Of a DNA stretch of 7,745 nucleotides, positions 1-5,351 are shown piece after piece. A program made the position numbers and the translations under genes. The DNA is taken from NCBI GenBank assembly GCA_030039615.1, contig JASHVF010000173.1:1-7745 (forward strand), given 5' to 3'. The notes beneath the pieces were generated by a model that saw only the letters and a list, made by a program, of their open reading frames with translations, searched no databases and was not told the DNA's origin. Source of the stretch: Gammaproteobacteria bacterium (GTDB taxonomy: Bacteria; Pseudomonadota; Gammaproteobacteria; Steroidobacterales; Steroidobacteraceae). Positions within the stretch are counted from its first letter, which is position 1. Each line of letters starts with the position of its first letter.

Positions 1-204
1 CACCGCCGCCGCGGTCACCATCTCGGTATAGAGCAGCACCTCGGGCGAGAAGCCGCGCAGGAAGTAGCGGCAGTGGCGATCGGTCCAGTCCATCATGGGA
101 GCGACCGACACTCTCCGGTCGATCTTTCCACGCGAAAAATCGCCTGCAAAGCCTATTTTTACAGGCTTCTCCGGCTCAGGCGTTCCTGCGTCATTCACGG
201 GCAT
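1..204 (-). CDS. dusA: tRNA-dihydrouridine synthase A, N-terminal part (cut by left edge)
   Basis: DusA is an FMN- and NADPH-dependent cytoplasmic enzyme that reduces uridine to dihydrouridine in the D-loop of tRNA (U20/U20a in E. coli). Reading the minus strand from 204 gives 68 residues, of which about 31 to 68 match the DusA N-terminus. The signature runs SVAPMMDWTDRHCRYF and continues with LLYTEMVTAAAV. This is the first strand of the TIM barrel and the flavin-contacting loop; the catalytic cysteine and the tRNA-binding C-terminal domain lie beyond the edge. The start is uncertain. The ATG at 204 gives a 30-residue leader before the conserved SVAPM, similar in length to the E. coli leader, but has no strong Shine-Dalgarno. 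GTG codons at 198 and 111 are alternatives. The gene is divergent from the UrcA-family gene. Identity is secure from the motif; only the start is in doubt. Confidence 0.9.
   Translation of the reverse strand, partial: MPVNDAGTPEPEKPVKIGFAGDFSRGKIDRRVSVAPMMDWTDRHCRYFLRGFSPEVLLYTEMVTAAAV
149..168. repeat. AT-rich inverted repeat at the dusA 5' end
   Basis: Two 6-base arms (AAGCCT at 149-154 and AGGCTT at 163-168) flank an 8-base AT-rich centre. A second, overlapping inverted pair is AAAAAT at 135-140 with ATTTTT at 155-160. The patch stands out from the GC-rich surroundings. If dusA starts at 204 the repeat lies inside its variable leader codons. If dusA starts at the GTG at 111 it lies upstream of the gene and could be promoter or operator sequence. 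No known regulator site is recognised. Confidence 0.35.
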
Positions 205-411
205 TCCGGGGAGTTTATCGCTTGCGGAGGAGACGTAAAGGAGACAGGATCCGCGCGGTTTTCACACGGTCACCTTCTGACTGGCGCGATCTGACACGTC
301 GGATCCGCCATCCGCCGATCAATGCCGTGCGTCTCGGTTTCCCACGATTGCGCACGCACTCCACAAAATCGATGCTGCTGACTGGCAAGCAAATAATCGA
401 GGAGACCCAAC
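205..411. other. Divergent intergenic spacer between dusA and the UrcA-family gene
   Basis: This stretch of about 200 bases should hold the promoters for both divergent genes. No convincing -35/-10 pair was found on either strand. The best plus-strand candidate is TTGCGC at 348-353 with a poor -10 (GATGCT at 371-376), too weak to call. A purine-rich, Shine-Dalgarno-like run at 225-245 is not followed by a usable start codon. Open frames crossing the spacer lack family signatures. Confidence 0.3.
399..404 (+). promoter_or_regulatory. Ribosome binding site of the UrcA-family gene
   Basis: GAGGAG lies 7 bases before the ATG at 412. It is a strong Shine-Dalgarno and fixes this start over other frames in the region. 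Confidence 0.8.
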
Positions 412-798
412 ATGACTCAGAGACTGATGGTTTGCGCCGGAGCCATCGTCGGCGCCGTAGTCTGTGGCAGCCTGCTCGCGCAGAATGTTGCGATGCCAGA
501 AGTTATCGTCGAGACGCATCGCGCGGTGCAGACAACCGTCGGCAAGACCGCGAGCGGAGTACCGATAGTCGATGTTTCGCTCGGCTACACGGTGAGCTCG
601 AAGGGGCTCGACATCGGCACCGCCATCGGCGCCCGCGCGTTCGAAGCCCGCGTGAGTGACGCTGCCAAGGCGGCGTGCCACGACCTCGGACAGCGTTATC
701 CGAATTCGACGCCGAGCGATGACGAGTGCGCCAAAGCGGCCACCGACAAAGCGATGGCGAAGGTCCACCAGCTCGAGGATGCGGCGGGCAGGAAGTAA
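412..798 (+). CDS. UrcA-family secreted protein
   Basis: This is a 128-residue protein of the UrcA family, small exported proteins of unknown function found in alpha- and gammaproteobacteria. Residues 1 to about 24 form a signal peptide: a short positive start (MTQR), a hydrophobic core, and a likely cleavage near LLAQN. The family pattern follows. A short strand segment (VDVSLGYTVSSKGLDI, about 53-68) leads into an amphipathic helix with alternating Ala and Arg (ARAFEARVSDAAKAAC, 74-89). A second helix after CAKAA (106-110) ends AMAKVHQL. Cys89 and Cys106 sit where the family usually has a cysteine pair, so a periplasmic disulphide is likely. The start is fixed by GAGGAG. The gene stands alone, divergent from dusA and convergent with the MMPL gene, whose stop lies 55 bases past this stop. 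No terminator hairpin was seen between them. Family assignment is by pattern; the role is unknown. Confidence 0.8.
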   Translation: MTQRLMVCAGAIVGAVVCGSLLAQNVAMPEVIVETHRAVQTTVGKTASGVPIVDVSLGYTVSSKGLDIGTAIGARAFEARVSDAAKAACHDLGQRYPNSTPSDDECAKAATDKAMAKVHQLEDAAGRK

Positions 799-853
799 CA
801 GCAAAGGCTCGACAACGCGTGCCGGGCGATTGCGCCGTGGGCGCCGGTGTCGG

Positions 854-3136
854 TCATGCCTGCCGGCGGCTGAGGATCCACAGGGCGCCTGGCAGCGCCG
901 TGAAGTCCGCCGCCAGGGCCAGGACGAACGCTGCCGCAGTGACGATGCCGAACTGACGCATCGGTGGCAGGTCGGAGAGCGCGAGCGCGAGAAAGCCGCT
1001 CGCGTTGATGACGGTCGCGAACACGATCGGGCGGCCCGCGACCAGCAGTGCACTGCGCAGTGCCGCGGCGGTCGCGCCGCCGGCCGCGCGCGCCTGCTGG
1101 AAGTGATAGAAGAAGTGGATCTGGTCGTTCTCGGTCGCGCCGAGCACCGTCGAGCCGATCAGAATGGTGGCGATGTTGAGGGGGATGCCGGTGGCGCGCA
1201 TCACCAGGAACACGCTCAGGATCGCGAATAGCGAGGGAATCATCGCCATCAGCCGCCCGGCGGGGCTGCGGAACACGAACAGGAACGCGACGAAGATCAC
1301 GCTCGCCGTGAGCGCGAAGCTCTCGGTAAGCGTCGGCACCAGATGCGTGCTGATCTGCGCCGCCAGCACTCCCCGGCCGACGGCCCGGGCCCGTACTTCG
1401 CGCAGCTCCGGCTGCTGCGCCTGCCACGCGGCGATGCTCGCCTCGAGGAAGCTGCGCATGGCGCCGGCCGGGCCGAACGCCTCGGCGCGGCCGCGGACGC
1501 TCAAGCGCACGCTGGCAAGGTCGGCAACGTCGACATAAGCGCGCGCCCCCGGCTCGGTGAGCAGGATCTGCTCGAGATCGGCGGCCAGTTTCGGCCAGGC
1601 CGCCGGCGCATCCGGCAGCCGATCGGACCCGCTCTGGACGTAGTGCGCCCAGCGCAGCACCGAAGTCGGACCATCGACCGCCGTGATGCGCGGATCGCGC
1701 TCGAGACGCTCGCCGAGCTGCTCGACGGCGCGCAGGAAGTCCGGATCGAGCGCGTGGCCCGGGGGAGTCTGCAGCCACAGCTCCACCACGTCGAGCCCAT
1801 TGAGCTCGCGGAAGCGGCGCGTGTCCTGTGCGATGGGCTCCTGCGCGTTCACGTAGCTGAGCGCGTCCGTTTCGAGCGGCAGGGGCGCGATGCGGCCCGG
1901 CACGCCGAACAAAGCCGCCGCCCCGCACAGCATCAGCGCGATCGCCGCCACCACCAGCAGCCAGCGCCAGCGGCGGGTCCAGGGCACGAGCCAGTCGGCC
2001 AGGCCTGCGAACCAGAGCAGCGCCGGGGCGCGCGCGTCATGCGCCGACAGGCGCAGCAGCGACTGCAGCGCAGGGAAGAGGCTGAAGCAGGCGATCCAGG
2101 CGACCAGCAGTCCGCCGGCCGTCCACAGACCCATCTCGCGCACCGGCCGGATATCCGACACCGCGAGCGCAGCGAAGCCGATGGCGGTGGCGAACATCGA
2201 GGCGCTGCAGGGCAGAAACTTGTCGGCGAGCGCGCGCGCATGATGCTCGAGCGGCGTGGCAGCTTCGCTCACATCGAGGTAGCGCGAATGGATGTAGACC
2301 AGTGTGGCGGTGGTCGTCACCATGACCGTCAGCGGCACCAGCGCCGAGACCACCGTGTGGGAGAAGCCCACGAGATCGGCGAGACCCATGGCCACGGCGA
2401 CCACCGACGCGAGTGTCAGAACCACCGCCAGCAGCGTGCGCCATGAGCGATACACGATCAGCACCAGCGCCATGAGAAAGACACCGAACAGCGGCATGAA
2501 GCGCTTGGTCGCAAGGCCCGTCTGGCGCTCGAGCCAGGCGTCGAGCCAGGGCGAGCCGACACGCCGTATCGCCGTGAACGGCGCGCCGCGGGCCGCGAGC
2601 GGCTGCAGCCGCGCATCGATCGCCGCGAGCGCGCGATCGCGCTCGGCCGGGGAAGACACCCGCAGTTCGAGCGCGATGCCGAGGTAGTGATCCCCGAGCA
2701 GCCCGGCGCGGCGAAACAGCGCCGTGCCGCTCGCGAAGGCGCGCAGCCGCGCCGCGTCTGTTGCGCCTGGCGGACCGCCGGGCACGGCCAGGTGGTAGAG
2801 GGTCAGAAGGCTGTGCGGCGCGACTCCGGGTATCTGCGCCAGCTCGCTCTCGAGGCGGCCGGCGGCCTCGAGCGCGGCCGGGCTGAGCGGATCCGGCGCC
2901 TCGAGAACCAACAGCGCCTGTTGCCCTTCGGGGAAAACCCGCTCGAAGTCGCGCGTCGCGCGCGCGATCGGGTCCCCCGGCACCATGAGATGCTCGATCG
3001 CAAGGTCGTCGGGGATGTGCAGCGCGCCGTCGATGCCGGCCGCGGTCAGGATGAGGAAGGCGCCCGCGATCCAGACTCGCAGCCGCAGGATGCGGGTGAA
3101 TATCCGTGCAGCCCCGGGCGGGGCGGGCACACTCAT
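854..3136 (-). CDS. RND superfamily transporter, MMPL type
   Basis: This is a 760-residue inner-membrane protein with the RND two-fold layout. TM1 is at about 20-38, followed by a periplasmic domain (40-210). TM2-TM6 lie between 212 and 358, and a second half begins with TM7 at 389-411. A second periplasmic domain (412-600) precedes TM8-TM12 (604-755). Family members use proton motive force to move lipids or other hydrophobic molecules out of the inner membrane. The second half carries the typical TM10 motif as GATENDQIHFFYHF (666-679), with acidic residues that may serve proton relay. The matching first-half segment VTTTATLVYIHSRY (273-286) has Thr where an acid is common. The ATG at 3136 is chosen because AGGAG (3151-3147) lies 10 bases upstream and TM1 follows soon after; the reading frame stays open further upstream to 3229 but would run into the divergent gene. 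Substrate cannot be told from sequence. The neighbouring binding-protein operon suggests a link, which is inference. Confidence 0.88.
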   Translation of the reverse strand: MSVPAPPGAARIFTRILRLRVWIAGAFLILTAAGIDGALHIPDDLAIEHLMVPGDPIARATRDFERVFPEGQQALLVLEAPDPLSPAALEAAGRLESELAQIPGVAPHSLLTLYHLAVPGGPPGATDAARLRAFASGTALFRRAGLLGDHYLGIALELRVSSPAERDRALAAIDARLQPLAARGAPFTAIRRVGSPWLDAWLERQTGLATKRFMPLFGVFLMALVLIVYRSWRTLLAVVLTLASVVAVAMGLADLVGFSHTVVSALVPLTVMVTTTATLVYIHSRYLDVSEAATPLEHHARALADKFLPCSASMFATAIGFAALAVSDIRPVREMGLWTAGGLLVAWIACFSLFPALQSLLRLSAHDARAPALLWFAGLADWLVPWTRRWRWLLVVAAIALMLCGAAALFGVPGRIAPLPLETDALSYVNAQEPIAQDTRRFRELNGLDVVELWLQTPPGHALDPDFLRAVEQLGERLERDPRITAVDGPTSVLRWAHYVQSGSDRLPDAPAAWPKLAADLEQILLTEPGARAYVDVADLASVRLSVRGRAEAFGPAGAMRSFLEASIAAWQAQQPELREVRARAVGRGVLAAQISTHLVPTLTESFALTASVIFVAFLFVFRSPAGRLMAMIPSLFAILSVFLVMRATGIPLNIATILIGSTVLGATENDQIHFFYHFQQARAAGGATAAALRSALLVAGRPIVFATVINASGFLALALSDLPPMRQFGIVTAAAFVLALAADFTALPGALWILSRRQA

Positions 3137-3197
3137 GGAATGGGCGCTCCTGCCGACCGCGCGGGCCCCCGGCGTGCGCTGATGATAGCCTAAACAC
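3137..3197. promoter_or_regulatory. Divergent intergenic region between the MMPL gene and the binding-protein operon
   Basis: These 61 bases separate two divergent starts and must hold at least part of both promoters. On the minus strand TATCAT (3187-3182) is a fair -10, but no good -35 sits 16-18 bases before it, where the sequence would already be inside the opposing gene. On the plus strand no Shine-Dalgarno precedes the ATG at 3198; the sequence just before it is the AT-rich gatagcctaaacac. The two transcription units may therefore share or compete for regulatory sequence. No operator palindrome is evident. Confidence 0.3.
3147..3151 (-). promoter_or_regulatory. Ribosome binding site of the MMPL gene
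   Basis: AGGAG on the minus strand lies 10 bases before the ATG at 3136. The spacing is slightly long but supports this start over earlier in-frame starts. Confidence 0.5.
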
Positions 3198-3971
3198 ATG
3201 GCTACCCTGCTCGCGACCGCGGCACTCACGCTCGTCTTCTGCGCCCCGGGTTATCCCGGAGAGACGGGCGACGCCCAGCCCTACCTCGATCAGTTCGCGA
3301 AGGCAGTCACGGCGGCGGCCGGCTGGCCGCGCGACAGCCTCAGCGCGATTTACGACCCGACGGAATCGGGAGGACTCGCCAGGCTCGACGAGCCCGCGGC
3401 CGGCCTCGCCTTCGTGCCGTATCCCTTCTTCGTCGCGCACGCGGGGAAGCTGCGCCTGGCGCCGCTCGTGCAGGCCGATGTCACCGACACCGGTCCGCGC
3501 CAGCGCTGGACGCTGATCGCGCAGCGCGGCCGCGTGTCGGGCCCGGCGGCACTCGCCGGCTTCACGCTGCTGAGCACGGCGGGCTATGCACCCGGGTTCG
3601 TCACCGGCACGGCGCTCGCCGCCTGGCCGCTGCCGCACGACGTGCGCATCGAGGCGACCGGACAGGTGCTGAGCGCGCTGCGCCGCGCGGCCGCCGGCGA
3701 GCCCGTCGTGGTGCTCCTCGATCAGAGCGGGGCGGCGGCGCTCGCCAGCCTGCCGTTCGCCGCGCAGCTCGAGACGGTCGCGCAGTCCGCGGAGCTCCCG
3801 GTCGCGATCGTCGCAGTGGTCGGGTCACGTGTGCCGGCCGCACGCGCGCAAAGCCTGCGCGCGGCGCTGCTCAACCTCGGCCACGACGCGGCCAACGCGG
3901 AGATGCTGGCGGCGCTGCGCCTGCGGGGCTTCGTGCCGGCCGAGATCCCGGACCGCGCGCCGGCGCCGTGA
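3198..3971 (+). CDS. PhnD-like periplasmic-binding-fold (solute-binding) protein
   Basis: This 257-residue protein resembles the PhnD/SsuA/transferrin-type substrate-binding proteins. In order it shows a first strand and turn LVFCAPGYPG (12-21) followed by helix QPYLDQFAKAV. The strand LAFVPYPFFVAHAGKLRLAPLVQA (70-93) is typical of the 'what the ligand site sees' segment. A lobe crossover WTLIAQRGRVSGPAALAGFTLLS (104-126) follows, then PVVVLLDQSGAAAL (169-182), ELPVAIVAVVGSRVP (199-213), and a C-terminal helix ending in LRLRGFVPAE, the usual end of the fold. The ATG at 3198 is the only possible start, because an in-frame TAG lies at 3186-3188. This leaves at most about 10 residues before the first strand, with no positive charge, so there is no standard signal peptide. 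No Shine-Dalgarno is seen. The stop overlaps the GTG start of the TatT-like gene. No permease or ATPase gene is in the cluster. Ligand unknown; exact subfamily is uncertain. Confidence 0.72.
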   Translation: MATLLATAALTLVFCAPGYPGETGDAQPYLDQFAKAVTAAAGWPRDSLSAIYDPTESGGLARLDEPAAGLAFVPYPFFVAHAGKLRLAPLVQADVTDTGPRQRWTLIAQRGRVSGPAALAGFTLLSTAGYAPGFVTGTALAAWPLPHDVRIEATGQVLSALRRAAAGEPVVVLLDQSGAAALASLPFAAQLETVAQSAELPVAIVAVVGSRVPAARAQSLRAALLNLGHDAANAEMLAALRLRGFVPAEIPDRAPAP

Positions 3972-4618
3972 CACGCTGGACTGTAGCGGCGGCGATCGCG
4001 CTGCTCGCCGTCGGCTGCGCGGCGCCACCGCGGCAGCCGCCGGTACCGGGCGCGCCGACGCAGCTCGAGCAGCGGCTCGAGGCGATCCACGCCGATGCAC
4101 AGCGCAGCGAGCACGAAAGCGACGCGCGCATCCGCGGCGAGCTCGCCGTGGACGCCGGCCGCGAGGCCGAGGCGTGCCTCGCCGCCGAGCCACGCGCCGC
4201 CGCCTGTCTCTACGGACACGCGATCGCGCTCGGTCTCGAGGCGCGCGCTCATCCGGCCCACGCGGGCGAATCGCTCAGGCAGATGCTCGCGGATCTCGCG
4301 GCGGCCGAAGCGGCGGACCCCAACTACGATGACGCGGGGCCGGCGCGGGTAACCGCCCTGGTTCTGACGCGGGCGCCGGGCTGGCCGCTCGGACCCGGAG
4401 ATGCGGCGGCGGGTCTGGTGGCCGCACGGCGCGCGGTAAGCCTCGCGCCGCAGTATCCGCCGAATCTGCTGGCACTCGCCGAGGCTCTGGCAAAGAACGC
4501 GGACGGCAGCGGCGCGCGCGCCGCCTACCAGCGCGCGCACGATGCGGCACTGGCGCTGCCGCAATCGGGCGAGCGCGATGAATGGCTGCGCCAGGCGCAG
4601 CGCGGACTGCAACACTAA
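3968..4618 (+). CDS. TatT-like TPR lipoprotein (TRAP transporter T-component family)
   Basis: This 216-residue lipoprotein has a signal peptide with lipobox LAVGC, lipidated at Cys17. The next residue is Ala, not Asp, so outer-membrane sorting is expected. A proline-rich linker (19-30) precedes a helical, TPR-like body. The family signature is clear: AAEAADPNYDDAGPAR (112-127), RAPGWPLGPGD (135-145) and ARRAVSLAPQYPPNLLALAEAL (153-174). In Treponema pallidum the related TatT is a TPR lipoprotein that binds the TRAP binding protein TatP and has a hydrophobic pore. The start is GTG at 3968, in a GTGA overlap with the preceding stop, which implies translational coupling to the solute-binding-like protein. 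That fits a physical partnership, but the partner here has a PhnD-like rather than a DctP-like sequence, and no TRAP permease is present. The family is well supported; the function is inferred. Confidence 0.8.
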   Translation: MTRWTVAAAIALLAVGCAAPPRQPPVPGAPTQLEQRLEAIHADAQRSEHESDARIRGELAVDAGREAEACLAAEPRAAACLYGHAIALGLEARAHPAHAGESLRQMLADLAAAEAADPNYDDAGPARVTALVLTRAPGWPLGPGDAAAGLVAARRAVSLAPQYPPNLLALAEALAKNADGSGARAAYQRAHDAALALPQSGERDEWLRQAQRGLQH

Positions 4619-4621
4619 GCC

Positions 4622-4627
4622 GAGGAG
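4622..4627 (+). promoter_or_regulatory. Ribosome binding site of the DUF1275 gene
   Basis: GAGGAG lies 6 bases before the ATG at 4634, in the 15-base gap after the lipoprotein stop. It fixes the start and shows the gene is translated independently although probably on the same mRNA. Confidence 0.75.
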
Positions 4628-4633
4628 CAACGC

Positions 4634-5323
4634 ATGCGCGGGTCGCTTCCCATACTTCAGACCCTCACCGGCGGCTACGCCGACACGAGCAGCTTCCTCG
4701 CCCTGAAGGGACTGTTCACTTCGCACGTCACCGGAAACTTCGTCACGCTGGGCGCGGCGCTGGTATATGGCAGCAGCGGCGCAATCGCCAAGGCGCTCGC
4801 CCTGCCGGTGTTCTGCCTCGCGGTGCTGGCGTCGCGGCTGTTCGCGCAGCGCCTGCAGGCGTCCGGGCACCCGGCGCTGCGCCGGCTGCTGCAGGTCCAG
4901 GTGCTGCTGCTGATCCTCGCGGCGGTGCTCGCCGCATGGCTCGGTCCGTTCGACGATCCCGACGCCGGTCGCGGGCTGCTGCTCGGCATGGTGCTGGTCG
5001 CGGCGATGGCGCTGCAGAACGCCGCGCACCGCGCGCACCTGGCGCACACGCCGCCGTCGACGGTCATGACCGGCAGCACCACGCAGGTCATGCTCGACCT
5101 CGCCGACATGCTGCACGGTCTGCGGCCGGAAGTCGCCGCGGCCACGCGCAGCCGTTTGCGGCGGCTGTCGCTCAGCGTGGCGGCGTTCGCGGCCGGCTGC
5201 GCGCTCGCGGCCCTGCTCTACGCGCTACTCGACAAATGGTGCTTCTGCGTGCTGCCGACGCTCGGCGTGGCCACGCTGATGATGCGCTCCGAGATCGCCG
5301 ACGCCGACGCCCGCCGACCCTAG
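4634..5323 (+). CDS. DUF1275 (YoaK-type) membrane protein
   Basis: This is a 229-residue integral inner-membrane protein of the DUF1275 family, whose function is not established. The family hallmarks are present: GGYADTSSFLALKGLFTSHVTGNFVTLG at 13-40 and the second conserved segment AMALQNAAHRAHLAHTPPSTVMTGSTTQVMLDL at 124-156. These resemble each other (TGN and TGS-TTQ), consistent with an internal duplication. Hydrophobic segments suggest about six to seven membrane spans, with the clearest at 53-72, 84-104, 113-130, 178-200 and 203-218. The length is normal for the family. An unusual DKWCFCVLP (200-208) places two cysteines one residue apart near the last span. It is the third gene of the plus-strand cluster, 15 bases after the TatT-like gene, so co-transcription is likely, but no functional link can be read from the sequence. 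Confidence 0.85.
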   Translation: MRGSLPILQTLTGGYADTSSFLALKGLFTSHVTGNFVTLGAALVYGSSGAIAKALALPVFCLAVLASRLFAQRLQASGHPALRRLLQVQVLLLILAAVLAAWLGPFDDPDAGRGLLLGMVLVAAMALQNAAHRAHLAHTPPSTVMTGSTTQVMLDLADMLHGLRPEVAAATRSRLRRLSLSVAAFAAGCALAALLYALLDKWCFCVLPTLGVATLMMRSEIADADARRP

Positions 5324-5330
5324 CGGGCGG

Positions 5331-5345
5331 CCGCGCGCTGCGCGG
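5331..5345. terminator. GC-rich hairpin between convergent genes
   Basis: The 28-base gap between the DUF1275 stop and the VPS10-like gene's stop contains CCGCGC, a GCT loop, then GCGCGG: a perfect 6-base stem. There is no T-run on either side, so it is not a classic intrinsic terminator. It may still serve as a bidirectional end signal or RNA-stabilising stem for the two convergent transcripts. In such GC-rich DNA a chance stem is possible. Confidence 0.35.
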
Positions 5346-5351
5346 GCAGCC

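Noticed and set aside
222..659. Plus-strand open frame overlapping the start of the UrcA-family gene
   Set aside because: Out of frame with the UrcA gene, Arg-rich, and lacking any domain; the UrcA frame has the ribosome binding site, signal peptide and family pattern.
799..853. Possible terminator between the convergent UrcA and MMPL genes
   Set aside because: Only short, imperfect GC stems and no T-run could be found, so no terminator is called.
1343..2446. Plus-strand open frame of 367 codons inside the MMPL gene
   Set aside because: Composition is typical of an antisense shadow (Arg, Gln, His rich), with no motif, against a well-supported transporter gene.
2037..3638. Minus-strand open frame of 533 codons overlapping the MMPL gene and the divergent binding-protein gene
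   Set aside because: The same strand already codes for the MMPL protein in another frame with clear membrane spans; this frame is low-complexity Arg-rich sequence.
3722..5116. Long minus-strand open frame (464 codons) opposite the three-gene cluster
   Set aside because: It has Arg/Gln/Gly-rich composition and no family motif, and it lies wholly opposite three recognisable genes. In GC-rich DNA antisense frames stay open by chance.
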